NCBI GenBank assembly: GCA_008638415.1
Contig: VWVT01000002.1
Location: forward strand, 248,001-312,000
DNA: 64,000 nucleotides
Origin: Nocardiopsis sinuspersici
Lineage (GTDB): Bacteria > Actinomycetota > Actinomycetes > Streptosporangiales > Streptosporangiaceae
Direction: 5' to 3'
In this document: positions 25,839 to 33,655 of the stretch, piece by piece
Layout: each line of letters opens with the position of its first letter
Position numbering within the stretch: position 1 is the stretch's first letter
Position numbers and translations under genes: made by a program
The notes under the pieces: model-generated
Told to the model about the DNA's origin: nothing
What the model saw: the letters and a program-made list of their open reading frames with translations, nothing else
Database searches by the model: none

Positions 25839-26761
25839 CCGTTTCCGTCGCCCTCGCGCTCTGCGAGGTAGCGTTCGAGTTCCGCGCCGAGCTCGTCGGC
25901 GGTGGGCAGTTTGGCCTCGTCGTCGGCCAGCGGGAGCGTGGGACGTTCCTCGGGGTCGGTCTGCGAGGACATGATGTCGTCGTACTGGCGCTCCAGGTTG
26001 GCCACGACACGCTGGACCTCCTCGGAGGCCGCGACCTGTTCGGCGATGTCGACGTCGGTCGTCCGGGCGGCCTCCTCCAGCTCCGCGGTGGGCAGGGCCA
26101 GGCCCGTGGCCCCGGCCACGTACTCGGTGGCGGCGATGGCCGCGCGCGGGTACTGGGACTGGCCCAGGTAGCTGGGCACGTGGACGGCGTAGCCGACGAA
26201 GTCGTGACCGCTCTCGCCCAGCCGGTACTCCAGCACCGAGACGGCGCTGCCGGGCACCTCGACGCGGCCGATCCACGGGATGTGCTCCTCGACCAGCTCG
26301 GGGCGGGTGGAGTGCGGGGTGACCGTGATCGGCCGGGTGTGCGGAACGGCCATGGGGATGCCGTGGGTGCTGATGGACAGCGTGACGGAGAAGTGGTCGA
26401 CGAGTTGGCCGACGGCGGCGGCGAAGGCCTCCCACTCGCGGTCCGGCTCCGGGCCGTGCAGGACCAGGAAGGGGGCGTCCTCCTCGTCGTGCATCCGGTA
26501 CAGGGCCAGCTTGGGCGCGTCGTAGGCGGTCCAGGTGTTCTCGACGAAGGTCATCATCGGACGGCGCGACCGGTAGTCCACGAGGCGGTCGGCGTCGAAG
26601 GTCGCGACCTCCTCCGCGGTGAACCGCTCGAACAGCGCCGTGGCCATCTGGCGTCCGGTGTGTCCGGCGTCCACGAAGCCGTCCAGACAGACGAGCATCG
26701 CCAGCCCGGCGACGTCGTCGAAGCCAGGGTGGAGTTCGTACAGGTCTGCGGGATCACGCAC
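25835..26761 (-). CDS. PAC2 family protein
   Basis: A 308-aa protein of the PAC2 (proteasome assembly chaperone-like) family found widely in actinobacteria. The N-terminal region shows MLVCLDGFVDAGHTGRQM and a conserved RPMMTFVENTWTAYDAPKLALYR. A middle part has GIPMAVPHTRP and GYAVHVPSYLGQSQYP, and the C-terminus is acidic and helical. Actinobacteria have proteasomes, but a direct role has not been shown for these proteins. The GTG at 26761 with GGAGACGAG upstream starts before RDPADLYEL. First gene of a two-gene unit with pyrD. Confidence 0.82.
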
Positions 26762-26883
26762 CGGGTTCTCGTCTCCAAAAGGGTCGGGGTCGCAGGGCCC
26801 GTGTTCACCCGGCGGCCGGGACACGGCCGGACGGGCCCGGCTTGGTATCGCCTGGGATGTTGTGCCCTGCTTTTCCACAATAC

Positions 26884-27150
26884 CGATCCGGCTCCCCCGG
26901 AACTGAGCCGCACGGTGTCCCCCCACCGGATCGGTGGGAGCCGGTTCCCCCGGAACCGAGCCGCACGACGTCCCCCCACCGGATCGGTGGGAGCCAGCTC
27001 CCCCGGAACTGAGCCGCACGGTGTCCCCCCACCGGATCGGTGCGAGCCGGCTCCCCCGGAACTGAGCCGCACGACGTCCCCCACCGGATCGGTGAGAGCC
27101 GGCTCCCCCACAGCCGAGCCGTGGGACGTTCCCCACACCCGGAGCGGTGC
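26884..27150. repeat. 53-bp tandem repeat array (about 4.6 units)
   Basis: The marker GGATCGGTG recurs at 26928, 26981, 27034 and 27086 (spacing 53, 53, 52). Each unit carries GGAGCCGGCTCCCCCGGAAC (or variants), GAGCCGCACG and a C6 run. A partial unit lies to the left and a diverged one to the right. Each unit can form a small hairpin (for example GGTTCC-CCC-GGAACC). The period is not a multiple of three, so it is not protein repeats. It occupies most of the 420-bp gap between the ABC-class ATPase gene and the PAC2-pyrD unit. Confidence 0.9.
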
Positions 27151-27181
27151 CCCCACCGCACGGCGGGGGCACCGCTGCCCG

Positions 27182-28933
27182 TCAGCGCAGGTCGGCCACC
27201 CGCAGGGCACGCAGCCGGTTGAGGACGGCGGCGACCTCGTACCGGCGCGGCAGGACGTAGTCGCCGCCGAAGTCGGAGCCGAGCAGCGTGACTCCCCTTC
27301 TGCCCAGGGCCTCGTCCAGGGAGTCGAGCGCCTCGGCGAGGGTGCGGGCGCCGTCCATGTGGCGGCCGCCGACGAGTTCGCGCAGGGCGAGACCGGCTCC
27401 GGTGATCTGGCCGGGGTCGGCGAACTGCTCGATCGCGCGCACGTCGATGTCGCTCTCGCCGAACACCAGCACGTCGGTGTCGCGGCGCTTGATCCTGCCC
27501 CGGCCGCGCGCGGTGGTGTCGTCCACGGAGGCGGGGTCGACCACACGGGCGCGCGGCAGGGTGAAGTCGGCGTCGACGCGCTCGTGGGCCAGCGCCCGGG
27601 CCTGGTCGGTGACGTCGTGCGGGTGGTAGGCGTCGAGCATGACGACCTGGTCGGCGACGTCGAAGTAGTCGCCGCTACCGCCCATGACCAGGACCGTGGA
27701 CACCCCGTGCTCGCGGTACAGGGGTCGGACGAGGTCGATGAACGGGACCAGGGGCTCGCGGTCGCCGTGGACGAGGGCCTGCATGCGCTCGTCGCGGATC
27801 ATCAGGTTGGTGGCGGTGGAGTCCTCGTCCACCAGCAGCGTGTGCGACCCCGCCTCCACCGCCTCGCAGATGTTGGCGGCCTGCGAGGTGGATCCCGAGG
27901 CGTTCTCGGTGCGGAAGTCGCTCGTGTCCGCGCCGGTGGGCAGGTTGCGCACGAAGGGGCTGACGTCCACGCGCTCGACCCGGCGGCCCTCCTCGGCCCG
28001 GATCTTGACGGCGTCGTCCCTGGTCACCACGAGTTCGCGCCCGTCACCGGGCACGTGGTCGTAGACGCCGCGCTCCAGGGCGTGCAGCAGCGTGGACTTG
28101 CCGTGGAAGCCGCCTCCGACGATGAGGGTGATGCCCTCGGGGACTCCCATGCCGCTCACGGTGCCCCGGTGCGGCAGGTCGACGCTCACCCTCAGGCTCT
28201 CGGGTGGGCTGAAGGGCACGGCGCCCCGGGTCATGGGCTCGTCGCTGACGCCGCTGCGCCGGGGCAGGACGGCTCCCTCCGCGACGAAGGCGACCAGGTT
28301 CCGCTCCGCCAACTGGGCGCGCAGGGCGACCGTGTCGGCGACGGTGTCGGCGAAGGCGACGGCCTCCTCGGTGTCGATCTCCTCCCAGTCCAGGTCGTCG
28401 ACCAGGTCGGGCAGGGTCCGGCACAGCTCGCGCTCGGCGGTGCGGCCGTCGATGCGGCGGCCGTGGCCGGGCAGGTCGATACCGATGCGCAGGTCGATGC
28501 CGCCGTCGGTGAGCTGGCAGGAGGAGCGCTCGATGACCTCCTGGCCGCCGGTGTCGATCTTGAGCAGCGATCCCCGCAGCAGCCTGCGTGCGCGCCGCCC
28601 CAGGTAGTCGGCGGTGGCGCGGCGGCGCACCGGGTCGCCCCAGGCGCTCTTGGGGATGCCGGTGTCCGGGACGAGCACCCGCACGCGCGAGGGCGGGGCG
28701 AAGGGGTCGGACTGGACCCGCTGCACGGTCAGGGTGAAGTCACCGAAGTCCCAGTCGCCCTTGAGGGACTTGTAGCGCCCGTAGGAGGCCCCGTCCATGC
28801 GCAGCAGCTCGCTGGAGAGCCTGGCCTCGTCGCGGACGCCGCTGATGGGTTCGGGCTCGGGTTTGCGCCCGCCGCCGCGGCCTCCACCGCCGCCGTACCG
28901 GCGCCCCTGGCCGCCCCCGTACCGTTCCGCCAT
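27182..28933 (-). CDS. Predicted ABC-class ATPase (DUF2791-like, ABC_ATPase family)
   Basis: A 583-aa soluble ATPase of the conserved ABC_ATPase family, not a transporter subunit. A Gly/Arg-rich N-terminus (RYGGGQGRRYGGGGGRGGG) precedes the family core starting MDGASYGRYKSLKGDW. The P-loop is GGGFHGKSTLLHAL, and Walker B is SHTLLVDEDSTATN. NASGSTSQAANICEAVEAG contains the signature-like segment. The cellular role of the family is unknown. The RGG-like head could contact nucleic acid (inference). The ATG at 28933 is chosen because conservation begins there. Confidence 0.85.
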   Translation of the reverse strand: MAERYGGGQGRRYGGGGGRGGGRKPEPEPISGVRDEARLSSELLRMDGASYGRYKSLKGDWDFGDFTLTVQRVQSDPFAPPSRVRVLVPDTGIPKSAWGDPVRRRATADYLGRRARRLLRGSLLKIDTGGQEVIERSSCQLTDGGIDLRIGIDLPGHGRRIDGRTAERELCRTLPDLVDDLDWEEIDTEEAVAFADTVADTVALRAQLAERNLVAFVAEGAVLPRRSGVSDEPMTRGAVPFSPPESLRVSVDLPHRGTVSGMGVPEGITLIVGGGFHGKSTLLHALERGVYDHVPGDGRELVVTRDDAVKIRAEEGRRVERVDVSPFVRNLPTGADTSDFRTENASGSTSQAANICEAVEAGSHTLLVDEDSTATNLMIRDERMQALVHGDREPLVPFIDLVRPLYREHGVSTVLVMGGSGDYFDVADQVVMLDAYHPHDVTDQARALAHERVDADFTLPRARVVDPASVDDTTARGRGRIKRRDTDVLVFGESDIDVRAIEQFADPGQITGAGLALRELVGGRHMDGARTLAEALDSLDEALGRRGVTLLGSDFGGDYVLPRRYEVAAVLNRLRALRVADLR

Positions 28934-29082
28934 GGCTGTCCCCCTGGGTGTCGCTTCTGCTGCTCCGGCCAGGTTAGGCGTTTCGCGGATCCCCCGCAGA
29001 GGGCCTGTGGACACACCGCGGGCGCCGCGGGACGCACGGACCCGTGTCCGCGCCCGGGAGCGGTGGGGCCCGGACACGAGAC

Positions 29083-29199
29083 CGGCCCCGGGGGGTGCCG
29101 GGGCCGATCTCTCGGGGGTACGCCACACCTTCCTCCGGCACCAAGGGGGTGCGCCGGAGAGTGTGGCGGGCACCTCCCCGGGAGGGGTGGGGAGGTGCC
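29083..29199 (-). terminator. Three consecutive hairpins downstream of the PhzF gene
   Basis: Hairpin 1 has 9-bp arms at 29083-29091 and 29098-29106. Hairpin 2 pairs CGCCACAC (29121) with GTGTGGCG (29161) and CTCCGGC (29133) with GCCGGAG (29153). Hairpin 3 has perfect 11-bp arms at 29169-29179 and 29189-29199. Together they fill the space between the PhzF stop and the ATPase start on the same strand. Confidence 0.75.
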
Positions 29200-29335
29200 T
29201 CGGTTCAGTTTTACCGGAAGTCGGGGGCGTGCGCGGGGGAAACCCGGATTTCGTCGGCCCCGGAGGCGTTTTCGAAGGTCACCGGGGGTTCTCCGGCGCT
29301 CGTTGTGCCCGACCGGACTTCCAGATGGTGTCCGG

Positions 29336-30580
29336 TCAGCCCTCCAGGGCGACGCGCAGGGCCCGGTCGTGGTCGTCCACGGGACCGTCGGCCGGGTCGT
29401 CGACGAACACCGCGACGAGCTCCCCTCCGCCGTCGGCGACCCGGCCGAGCAGTTCCCGCCAGTGGTGCAGGTTGGGGTGTTCGAGCTCCGTGCACGCCTC
29501 GGCCGGGGCCAGCTCCGCCACGGCCGCCTCCAGCCGGCTGGTGGGGAGGGGGTGGCTGGCGGTGCCGCTCCGGTGGCCGACCGCGCGGGCCAGGACCACC
29601 GCGGGCAGGTAGCCGCCGCCCTCGTTGGCCAGCTCGAACACGGTCTCCCCCGCGTGTACGAGGCCGACCCCGTAGGCGGCGGGCCTGCGCCAGCCCGGGT
29701 GGGCGGCCTCCAGGCGCTCGCGTGCGGCGACGATCTCCTCCTTGGTGGTCCACCGCTCCGCGGAAGGCTCCTCCCGCTGGTCGCGGCCCACCCGGAGGTG
29801 CAGGGTCCCCGTGGCCACGGACACCGCCTCACCGCCGATCAGCACGCGCTCGCCCCGGTCCTCCAGGAGGAGGTCGCCGCCGCGCGCGGAGGCCTGGTGC
29901 GCGGTCAGCGCGCTCCGGCCCAGGCGCCGGGCCCAGAACGGGGTGAGTACGGTGTGCGCCCTGCCGGTGACCGGGTCCTCGGGCACGCCGATGGCGGGGG
30001 CGAAGACCCGGGAGACGAAGTCGGGACCGCCGTCGGCGCGCGCGGTGACGATCACCAGGTGGTACGGCATCCGGGCGAGCGCGGCGGTGTCGGGGGCCAG
30101 GCCGCGCACGGCGTCCTCGTCGGCGAGCTCGACCAGCAGGTCCTCCTCCCCTCCCAGACCCACCCACAGGGGTCGGGCTCCGAGGGCCCGGGCCAGTCCC
30201 TCAGGCGCCTCGGTCCGCTTCGGGGGCTCGGCCGGGAAGTCCATCCACAGCCGACCGTCGCGCTCGGTCACGGTGAGGAGGCCGCTGCGGGTGGTGAAGC
30301 GGTAGGGGCCGGGCAAGCCGCGCTCAGCCAGGGTGTGGGCGGTGGCCAGGGTCGCGTGCCCGCACAGGTCGATCTCGACGGTGGGCGTGAACCAGCGCAG
30401 CTCGTAGTCGGCCCCCTCCTCGTCCACGGGACGGGCGAAGGCGGTCTCGGACAGGTTGAACTCGGCGGCCACCCCCTGCGCCCAGCCGTCGGAGTAGTCC
30501 TCGTCCATGACCAGGACGGCGGCGGGGTTCCCGGCCAGGGGCCGGTCGGTGAAGGCGTCGACCACGCGGTACTCGGGCAT
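29336..30580 (-). CDS. PhzF family protein with extra C-terminal domain
   Basis: A 414-aa protein. Residues 1 to about 270 are a PhzF/diaminopimelate-epimerase-like domain: the catalytic Glu is in NLSETAF (residue 45), with DLCGHATLATAH and GVPEDPVTGRAHTVL. PhzF proteins are normally 260-300 aa. About 140 further residues (from ERWTTKEEIVAARERLEAAHPG) form a domain with LANEGGGYLPAVVLARAVGHRSG and a Glu/His-rich end (CTELEHPNLHHWRELL) that I do not recognise. Substrate unknown; PhzF members include isomerases of secondary metabolism. The start is ATG 30580. Confidence 0.8.
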   Translation of the reverse strand: MPEYRVVDAFTDRPLAGNPAAVLVMDEDYSDGWAQGVAAEFNLSETAFARPVDEEGADYELRWFTPTVEIDLCGHATLATAHTLAERGLPGPYRFTTRSGLLTVTERDGRLWMDFPAEPPKRTEAPEGLARALGARPLWVGLGGEEDLLVELADEDAVRGLAPDTAALARMPYHLVIVTARADGGPDFVSRVFAPAIGVPEDPVTGRAHTVLTPFWARRLGRSALTAHQASARGGDLLLEDRGERVLIGGEAVSVATGTLHLRVGRDQREEPSAERWTTKEEIVAARERLEAAHPGWRRPAAYGVGLVHAGETVFELANEGGGYLPAVVLARAVGHRSGTASHPLPTSRLEAAVAELAPAEACTELEHPNLHHWRELLGRVADGGGELVAVFVDDPADGPVDDHDRALRVALEG

Positions 30581-30604
30581 GGGCCAAGACTAGGTTCTGC
30601 TTGG

Positions 30605-30780
30605 TGGACTCGGTGCTGTGCCGCCGGGGGCGAGGGCGCCGACGGGGTTCTGGAGGATTCGCAGGTGGGGCTGCGAGGAACGAGCCGCCATACCGGAGGA
30701 TCCGAAGGTTCCCGTACCTACGGCGCACGAGCACGAGGCGAAGCGCAGCGCAGCCTCAAAGACGACACAGCCCAGGGTTC
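30605..30780 (+). repeat. Dispersed intergenic repeat, copy B
   Basis: This shares ACGGGGTTCTGGAGG (30642), GCGAGGAACGAGCCG, CCGAAGGTTCCCGT and GCGAAGCGCAGCGCAGCCTC with copies A and C in the same order. It is arranged in tandem with copy C with a period of 186 bp, between the lrp stop and the PhzF start. Confidence 0.8.
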
Positions 30781-30785
30781 TGTTC

Positions 30786-30966
30786 GGTGGACCGGGTCCT
30801 GTGCCGCCGGGGGTGGCGAGGGCGCCGACGGGGTTCTGGAGGTCCCGCAGGTGCGCCCGCGAGGCACGAGCAGGCGCACCGCAGGGACCGAAGGTTCCCG
30901 TACCCGCGGCGCCCGAGCACGAGGCGAAGCGCAGCGCAGCCTCAAGAAGACACAGCCCAGGGGCGC
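30786..30966 (+). repeat. Dispersed intergenic repeat, copy C
   Basis: Second tandem unit, starting with the same TGTGCCGCCGGGG block as copy B. ACGGGGTTCTGGAGG is at 30828 and the end CTCAAGAAGACACAGCCCAG near 30960. The orientation is the same as copies A, B and D on the plus strand. Confidence 0.8.
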
Positions 30967-31022
30967 GCCAAGGTCCGGTCGGGGGCCCGGTGGACCCTTT
31001 CCCGCCGCGCCCGGGTGCCCTC

Positions 31023-31460
31023 CTACAGGGGCGGCTCGTCGAGGATGAACATGGTCTGCGTGCTCTTCACCTCGGGAAGGCGCTGGAGGCGTTCGAGGAC
31101 GAAGGTGCGCAGGGCCGCGGCGTCGGTCACCCGGACCAGCAGGAGCAGGTCGACGTCCCCCGAGACCAAGGCGGCGTGGTCGACCTCGGGGATGTCGCGC
31201 AGATAGCCGCGGAAGCGCTCCCAGGAGTGCTGTTCGATGCGCACGGACACGTAGGCGGACAGGGCCGTGCCGTACTTCTCGGGGTCGATGACGGCGGTGA
31301 ACCCGCGGATGACGCCCTCGCCGCGCAGGCGCTCCAGGCGGGAGTAGGCGTTGGCGCGGGAGATGTGCGCCTGTTCGGCGACCGCGCGGATGGACATGCG
31401 TCCGTCGTCGCGGAGCAGGGAGATGATGCGACGGTCGGTGTCGTCCAACTGCACGGCCAT
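31023..31460 (-). CDS. Lrp/AsnC family regulator
   Basis: A 145-aa leucine-responsive-type regulator. The N-terminal HTH is LDDTDRRIISLLRDDGRMSIRAVAEQAHISRANAYSRLERL. The C-terminal RAM domain (YVSVRIEQHSWERF to the end) includes VSGDVDLLLLVRV, the ligand-binding and oligomerisation part. The effector is probably an amino acid or branched-chain acid; unknown here. Downstream on the same strand are the repeat pair and the PhzF gene. A good promoter lies about 100 bp upstream. Confidence 0.9.
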   Translation of the reverse strand: MAVQLDDTDRRIISLLRDDGRMSIRAVAEQAHISRANAYSRLERLRGEGVIRGFTAVIDPEKYGTALSAYVSVRIEQHSWERFRGYLRDIPEVDHAALVSGDVDLLLLVRVTDAAALRTFVLERLQRLPEVKSTQTMFILDEPPL

Positions 31461-31563
31461 GTGTCTTACCTCATACCGCTCACACGATGATCGAAGGAGA
31501 ACATCCGGATCGTCGGGCCGCACTACTGGGCAGTTCGTCCAGCATCGGCGTGGGGATATCGAC

Positions 31564-31591
31564 AATATGGGGTTATTCACCTCATATTCAA
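31564..31591 (-). promoter_or_regulatory. Probable promoter of the Lrp-type regulator
   Basis: On the minus strand TTGAAT (31591-31586) and CATATT (31569-31564) are separated by exactly 17 nt in an AT-rich patch, giving a leader of about 97 nt. AATATG and CATATT flanking the spacer also form an inverted repeat that could be an autoregulatory Lrp site. Confidence 0.6.
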
Positions 31592-32132
31592 GACATGAAG
31601 CACATCGATGGGCGATCTCAGGCTCCTCCGCTCCCCTGGACGGAGCCCGGGCGCCTCGTGGACCGGCACGGCCGGCGCGCGGAACGCCTCCCGCGGCCTT
31701 CCTCCCGCGGAACGGCCACCGGGTGATCGGCGTGCCCCGGCGGATCCCTCCTCGGCGCCGCACGAGGCGGTCGCGGCCGGCGCGTCCCTGACCGCCGTCG
31801 CCCCGCCACGCACATACCTCCGTGCCGGCCTCCGAAAGGAACCCGGACCCGTCGGCGGCAACGGCGCCGCCGACCACGCGGGCCCGGGAACCGCCCCGGG
31901 GGCCGCGGCACGGGACCCGGGCGCGCGGACACCGCGCCGACGCGCCCGCGGGGAGGGCGGGCCGACACGGTCAACGGCGACCGGCGGCCCGTCCACGCCC
32001 CCGGCCGGGCGGACCCGCGTCCGCTGCCCGACCACGTGTGCGACGACCGCGTCGAGGGGCCGCGGCACCACGCCGCGACCCCTCGACCGCCGTACGGGGT
32101 TCTCCGGGACGCCCCCGACCCCCGCCGTCGTC
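31592..32132. other. Intergenic region, no gene recognised
   Basis: 541 bp of high-GC sequence. Open frames exist on both strands but are Arg/Pro/Ala-rich shadows without family resemblance or ribosome-binding sites. I see no RNA gene. Confidence 0.5.
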
Positions 32133-33038
32133 CTACCTGCCGCGCAGCCTGTCGACCACGGAGTTCAGGCGCGAGCCCAGGCTGTGGCGGCCGCTGCTCT
32201 GGGCCGTCAGGCCCCTGCCCCTGTCGCCGGCACCGGCGTGCGCGCCGGACGGGCGGCGGGTCCAGGCGAAGAGCAGGGCGATCAGCAGGGCCGGGATGAC
32301 GGCCATGGCCAGCAGCCCGGTGCCGCCCATGACACCGTTCGCACCCATGAGGTCGAAGCCGGAGAGGTCGTTGGCGGCGGTCTCCGCGGTCACACCGCCG
32401 TCACCGCCCTCACCGCCGGTGGCCGCGCCCTCCTCGGACCGCTCCTGCTTGGCGGCGTCCCGCCCGGAGCCGCCGTCGGTGGCCTTCTCGGGTGCCTTCT
32501 CCTCCTTCGAGGGCTCCTCCGAGGGCTTCTCGGCGGGCTCCTCGGACTCCTGCTCCTCGTCGGCCTTCTGCTCCTCCTGGGGCAGGGCCTCCTCGGGGAT
32601 CGGGGAGACCGCGTCCTCGCACTTGTTCCCCGGCTGCTGGAAGGGGTGCGGGGCCCCCTCGGTGCCGTTTCCGTCGCCCCACTCGGTGATGTAGTACTCC
32701 ACGTCGAGGTGGCCGTTGCCGCCGCTGACGGTGTAGCTGGACTCGTTCCAGGTCTCACCGGTGATCTCGGCGAAGGTCTTGCCGTCCATGTCGAGCAGCA
32801 CGTCGCAGTTCTGCGAGGGGGCGCCCGGACCGCGGTCGCCGATGAAGAACTCGGCCTTCTTGCCCTCGTAGACGACGTAGCCCTCGGTGCCGAGCGGCCA
32901 ACTGGGGCTGGAGAACAGGCCCTTTTGCATGGGTTCCCCGCTGGCGGGGGCTCCCGTGTCTCCGTTGATGCCGGAACCGTCGTCCCAGAAATAGGTCGCG
33001 GTGACTTCGCCGTATTGAATCGGAGTGTCGTTGCTCAT
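32133..33038 (-). CDS. Acidic protein with C-terminal membrane anchor, no signal peptide seen
   Basis: A 301-aa protein from ATG 33038. The first 160 residues form an apparently beta-rich domain with two or three Cys (YGEVTATYFWDDGSGIN, ITGETWNESSYTVSGGNGHLDVEYYITEW). A Glu/Lys/Pro-rich disordered segment (about 165-230) follows, then one TM near the C-terminus (GLLAMAVIPALLIALLFAW) and a basic tail. I see neither an N-terminal signal peptide nor an LPxTG motif. The ribosome-binding site before 33038 is poor. An alternative ATG at 33136 has GGGAG upstream and adds 33 Arg/Pro-rich residues, also without a signal. Family not recognised. Confidence 0.65.
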   Translation of the reverse strand: MSNDTPIQYGEVTATYFWDDGSGINGDTGAPASGEPMQKGLFSSPSWPLGTEGYVVYEGKKAEFFIGDRGPGAPSQNCDVLLDMDGKTFAEITGETWNESSYTVSGGNGHLDVEYYITEWGDGNGTEGAPHPFQQPGNKCEDAVSPIPEEALPQEEQKADEEQESEEPAEKPSEEPSKEEKAPEKATDGGSGRDAAKQERSEEGAATGGEGGDGGVTAETAANDLSGFDLMGANGVMGGTGLLAMAVIPALLIALLFAWTRRPSGAHAGAGDRGRGLTAQSSGRHSLGSRLNSVVDRLRGR

Positions 33039-33430
33039 GAAGTGAAGGCCAGGTAGACGACAGGGCCGAGAAGACCTTGGACACGACGCGTCGAACACGC
33101 GGGCACGCTGGTGCGCGCCCACGCGGGGGCGTGTCATGGCAGGGTTCTCCCGCGTCGCTGGCGGCGATGGCGGGCGGGAACGGGAGGTGTCTCCGCTGGC
33201 ACAGGCACGTGGATTCGTGCGGCCCTGATCCCGAGGGTGAGGTCTCGACTCCCTTGCGGCGCGCGGCCGGTCAAGGGCTCGGCATCGGTTCGCCAAGAGG
33301 TAATAACGAACCGATCACGATGGACCCTAACCCACCCTTTGAGTAAAGCGTGCGACCTTGCGGGTAAAATGACTTTGCGTGTCTGCCGCAATACGTTATG
33401 AATAGGGACGTACAAGGGGCCGGAAAGGCG
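33039..33430. other. AT-richer intergenic region upstream of the tail-anchored protein gene
   Basis: Around 33290-33410 the sequence is clearly lower in GC than its surroundings, with TTTGAGTAAAG, GGTAAAATGAC and CGTTATGAATAGG. It likely holds the minus-strand promoter for 32133-33038 and possibly a small RNA. No credible ORF is present. Confidence 0.45.
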
Positions 33431-33432
33431 AA

Positions 33433-33455
33433 AAACCCCTCTCCAGGAGGGGTTT
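33433..33455 (-). terminator. Rho-independent terminator with U-tract
   Basis: A 9-bp perfect stem (AAACCCCTC / GAGGGGTTT) with a 5-nt loop. On the minus strand it is followed by TTTTT. It is the only classical T-tailed terminator I found here and would end the kynA-kynU transcript. Confidence 0.9.
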
Positions 33456-33456
33456 A

Positions 33457-33487
33457 CGGACCCGCCCGAGGACGACGGGCGGGTCCG
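33457..33487 (-). terminator. Second hairpin terminator
   Basis: Perfect 12-bp arms (CGGACCCGCCCG / CGGGCGGGTCCG) with a 7-nt loop, immediately before the T-tailed terminator in the kyn direction. Confidence 0.8.
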
Positions 33488-33655
33488 CGCGTGGCTCTCG
33501 TCATACGCCGGCGCCCGTCCGTGCGCGGCGGATCGGGGCGGATCGGGGCCACATGTGCACCGGTGGACCGGGGACTCCCGGGGCGACACGGATCAAAGAT
33601 GGACAAAGGTGGCAAAAACCACGCCATCCAAGCACTCGGTGGCGGTCAACGGCCG

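Noticed and set aside
26884..27150. CRISPR array
   Set aside because: Units are contiguous tandem repeats without unique spacers, and no cas genes are near.
30605..30966. Small proteins encoded in the repeat copies
   Set aside because: Open frames recur because the DNA repeats, but lack ribosome-binding sites and are disrupted differently in each copy.
32133..33038. Sortase-anchored surface protein
   Set aside because: No LPxTG or related motif before the C-terminal TM, and no signal peptide.
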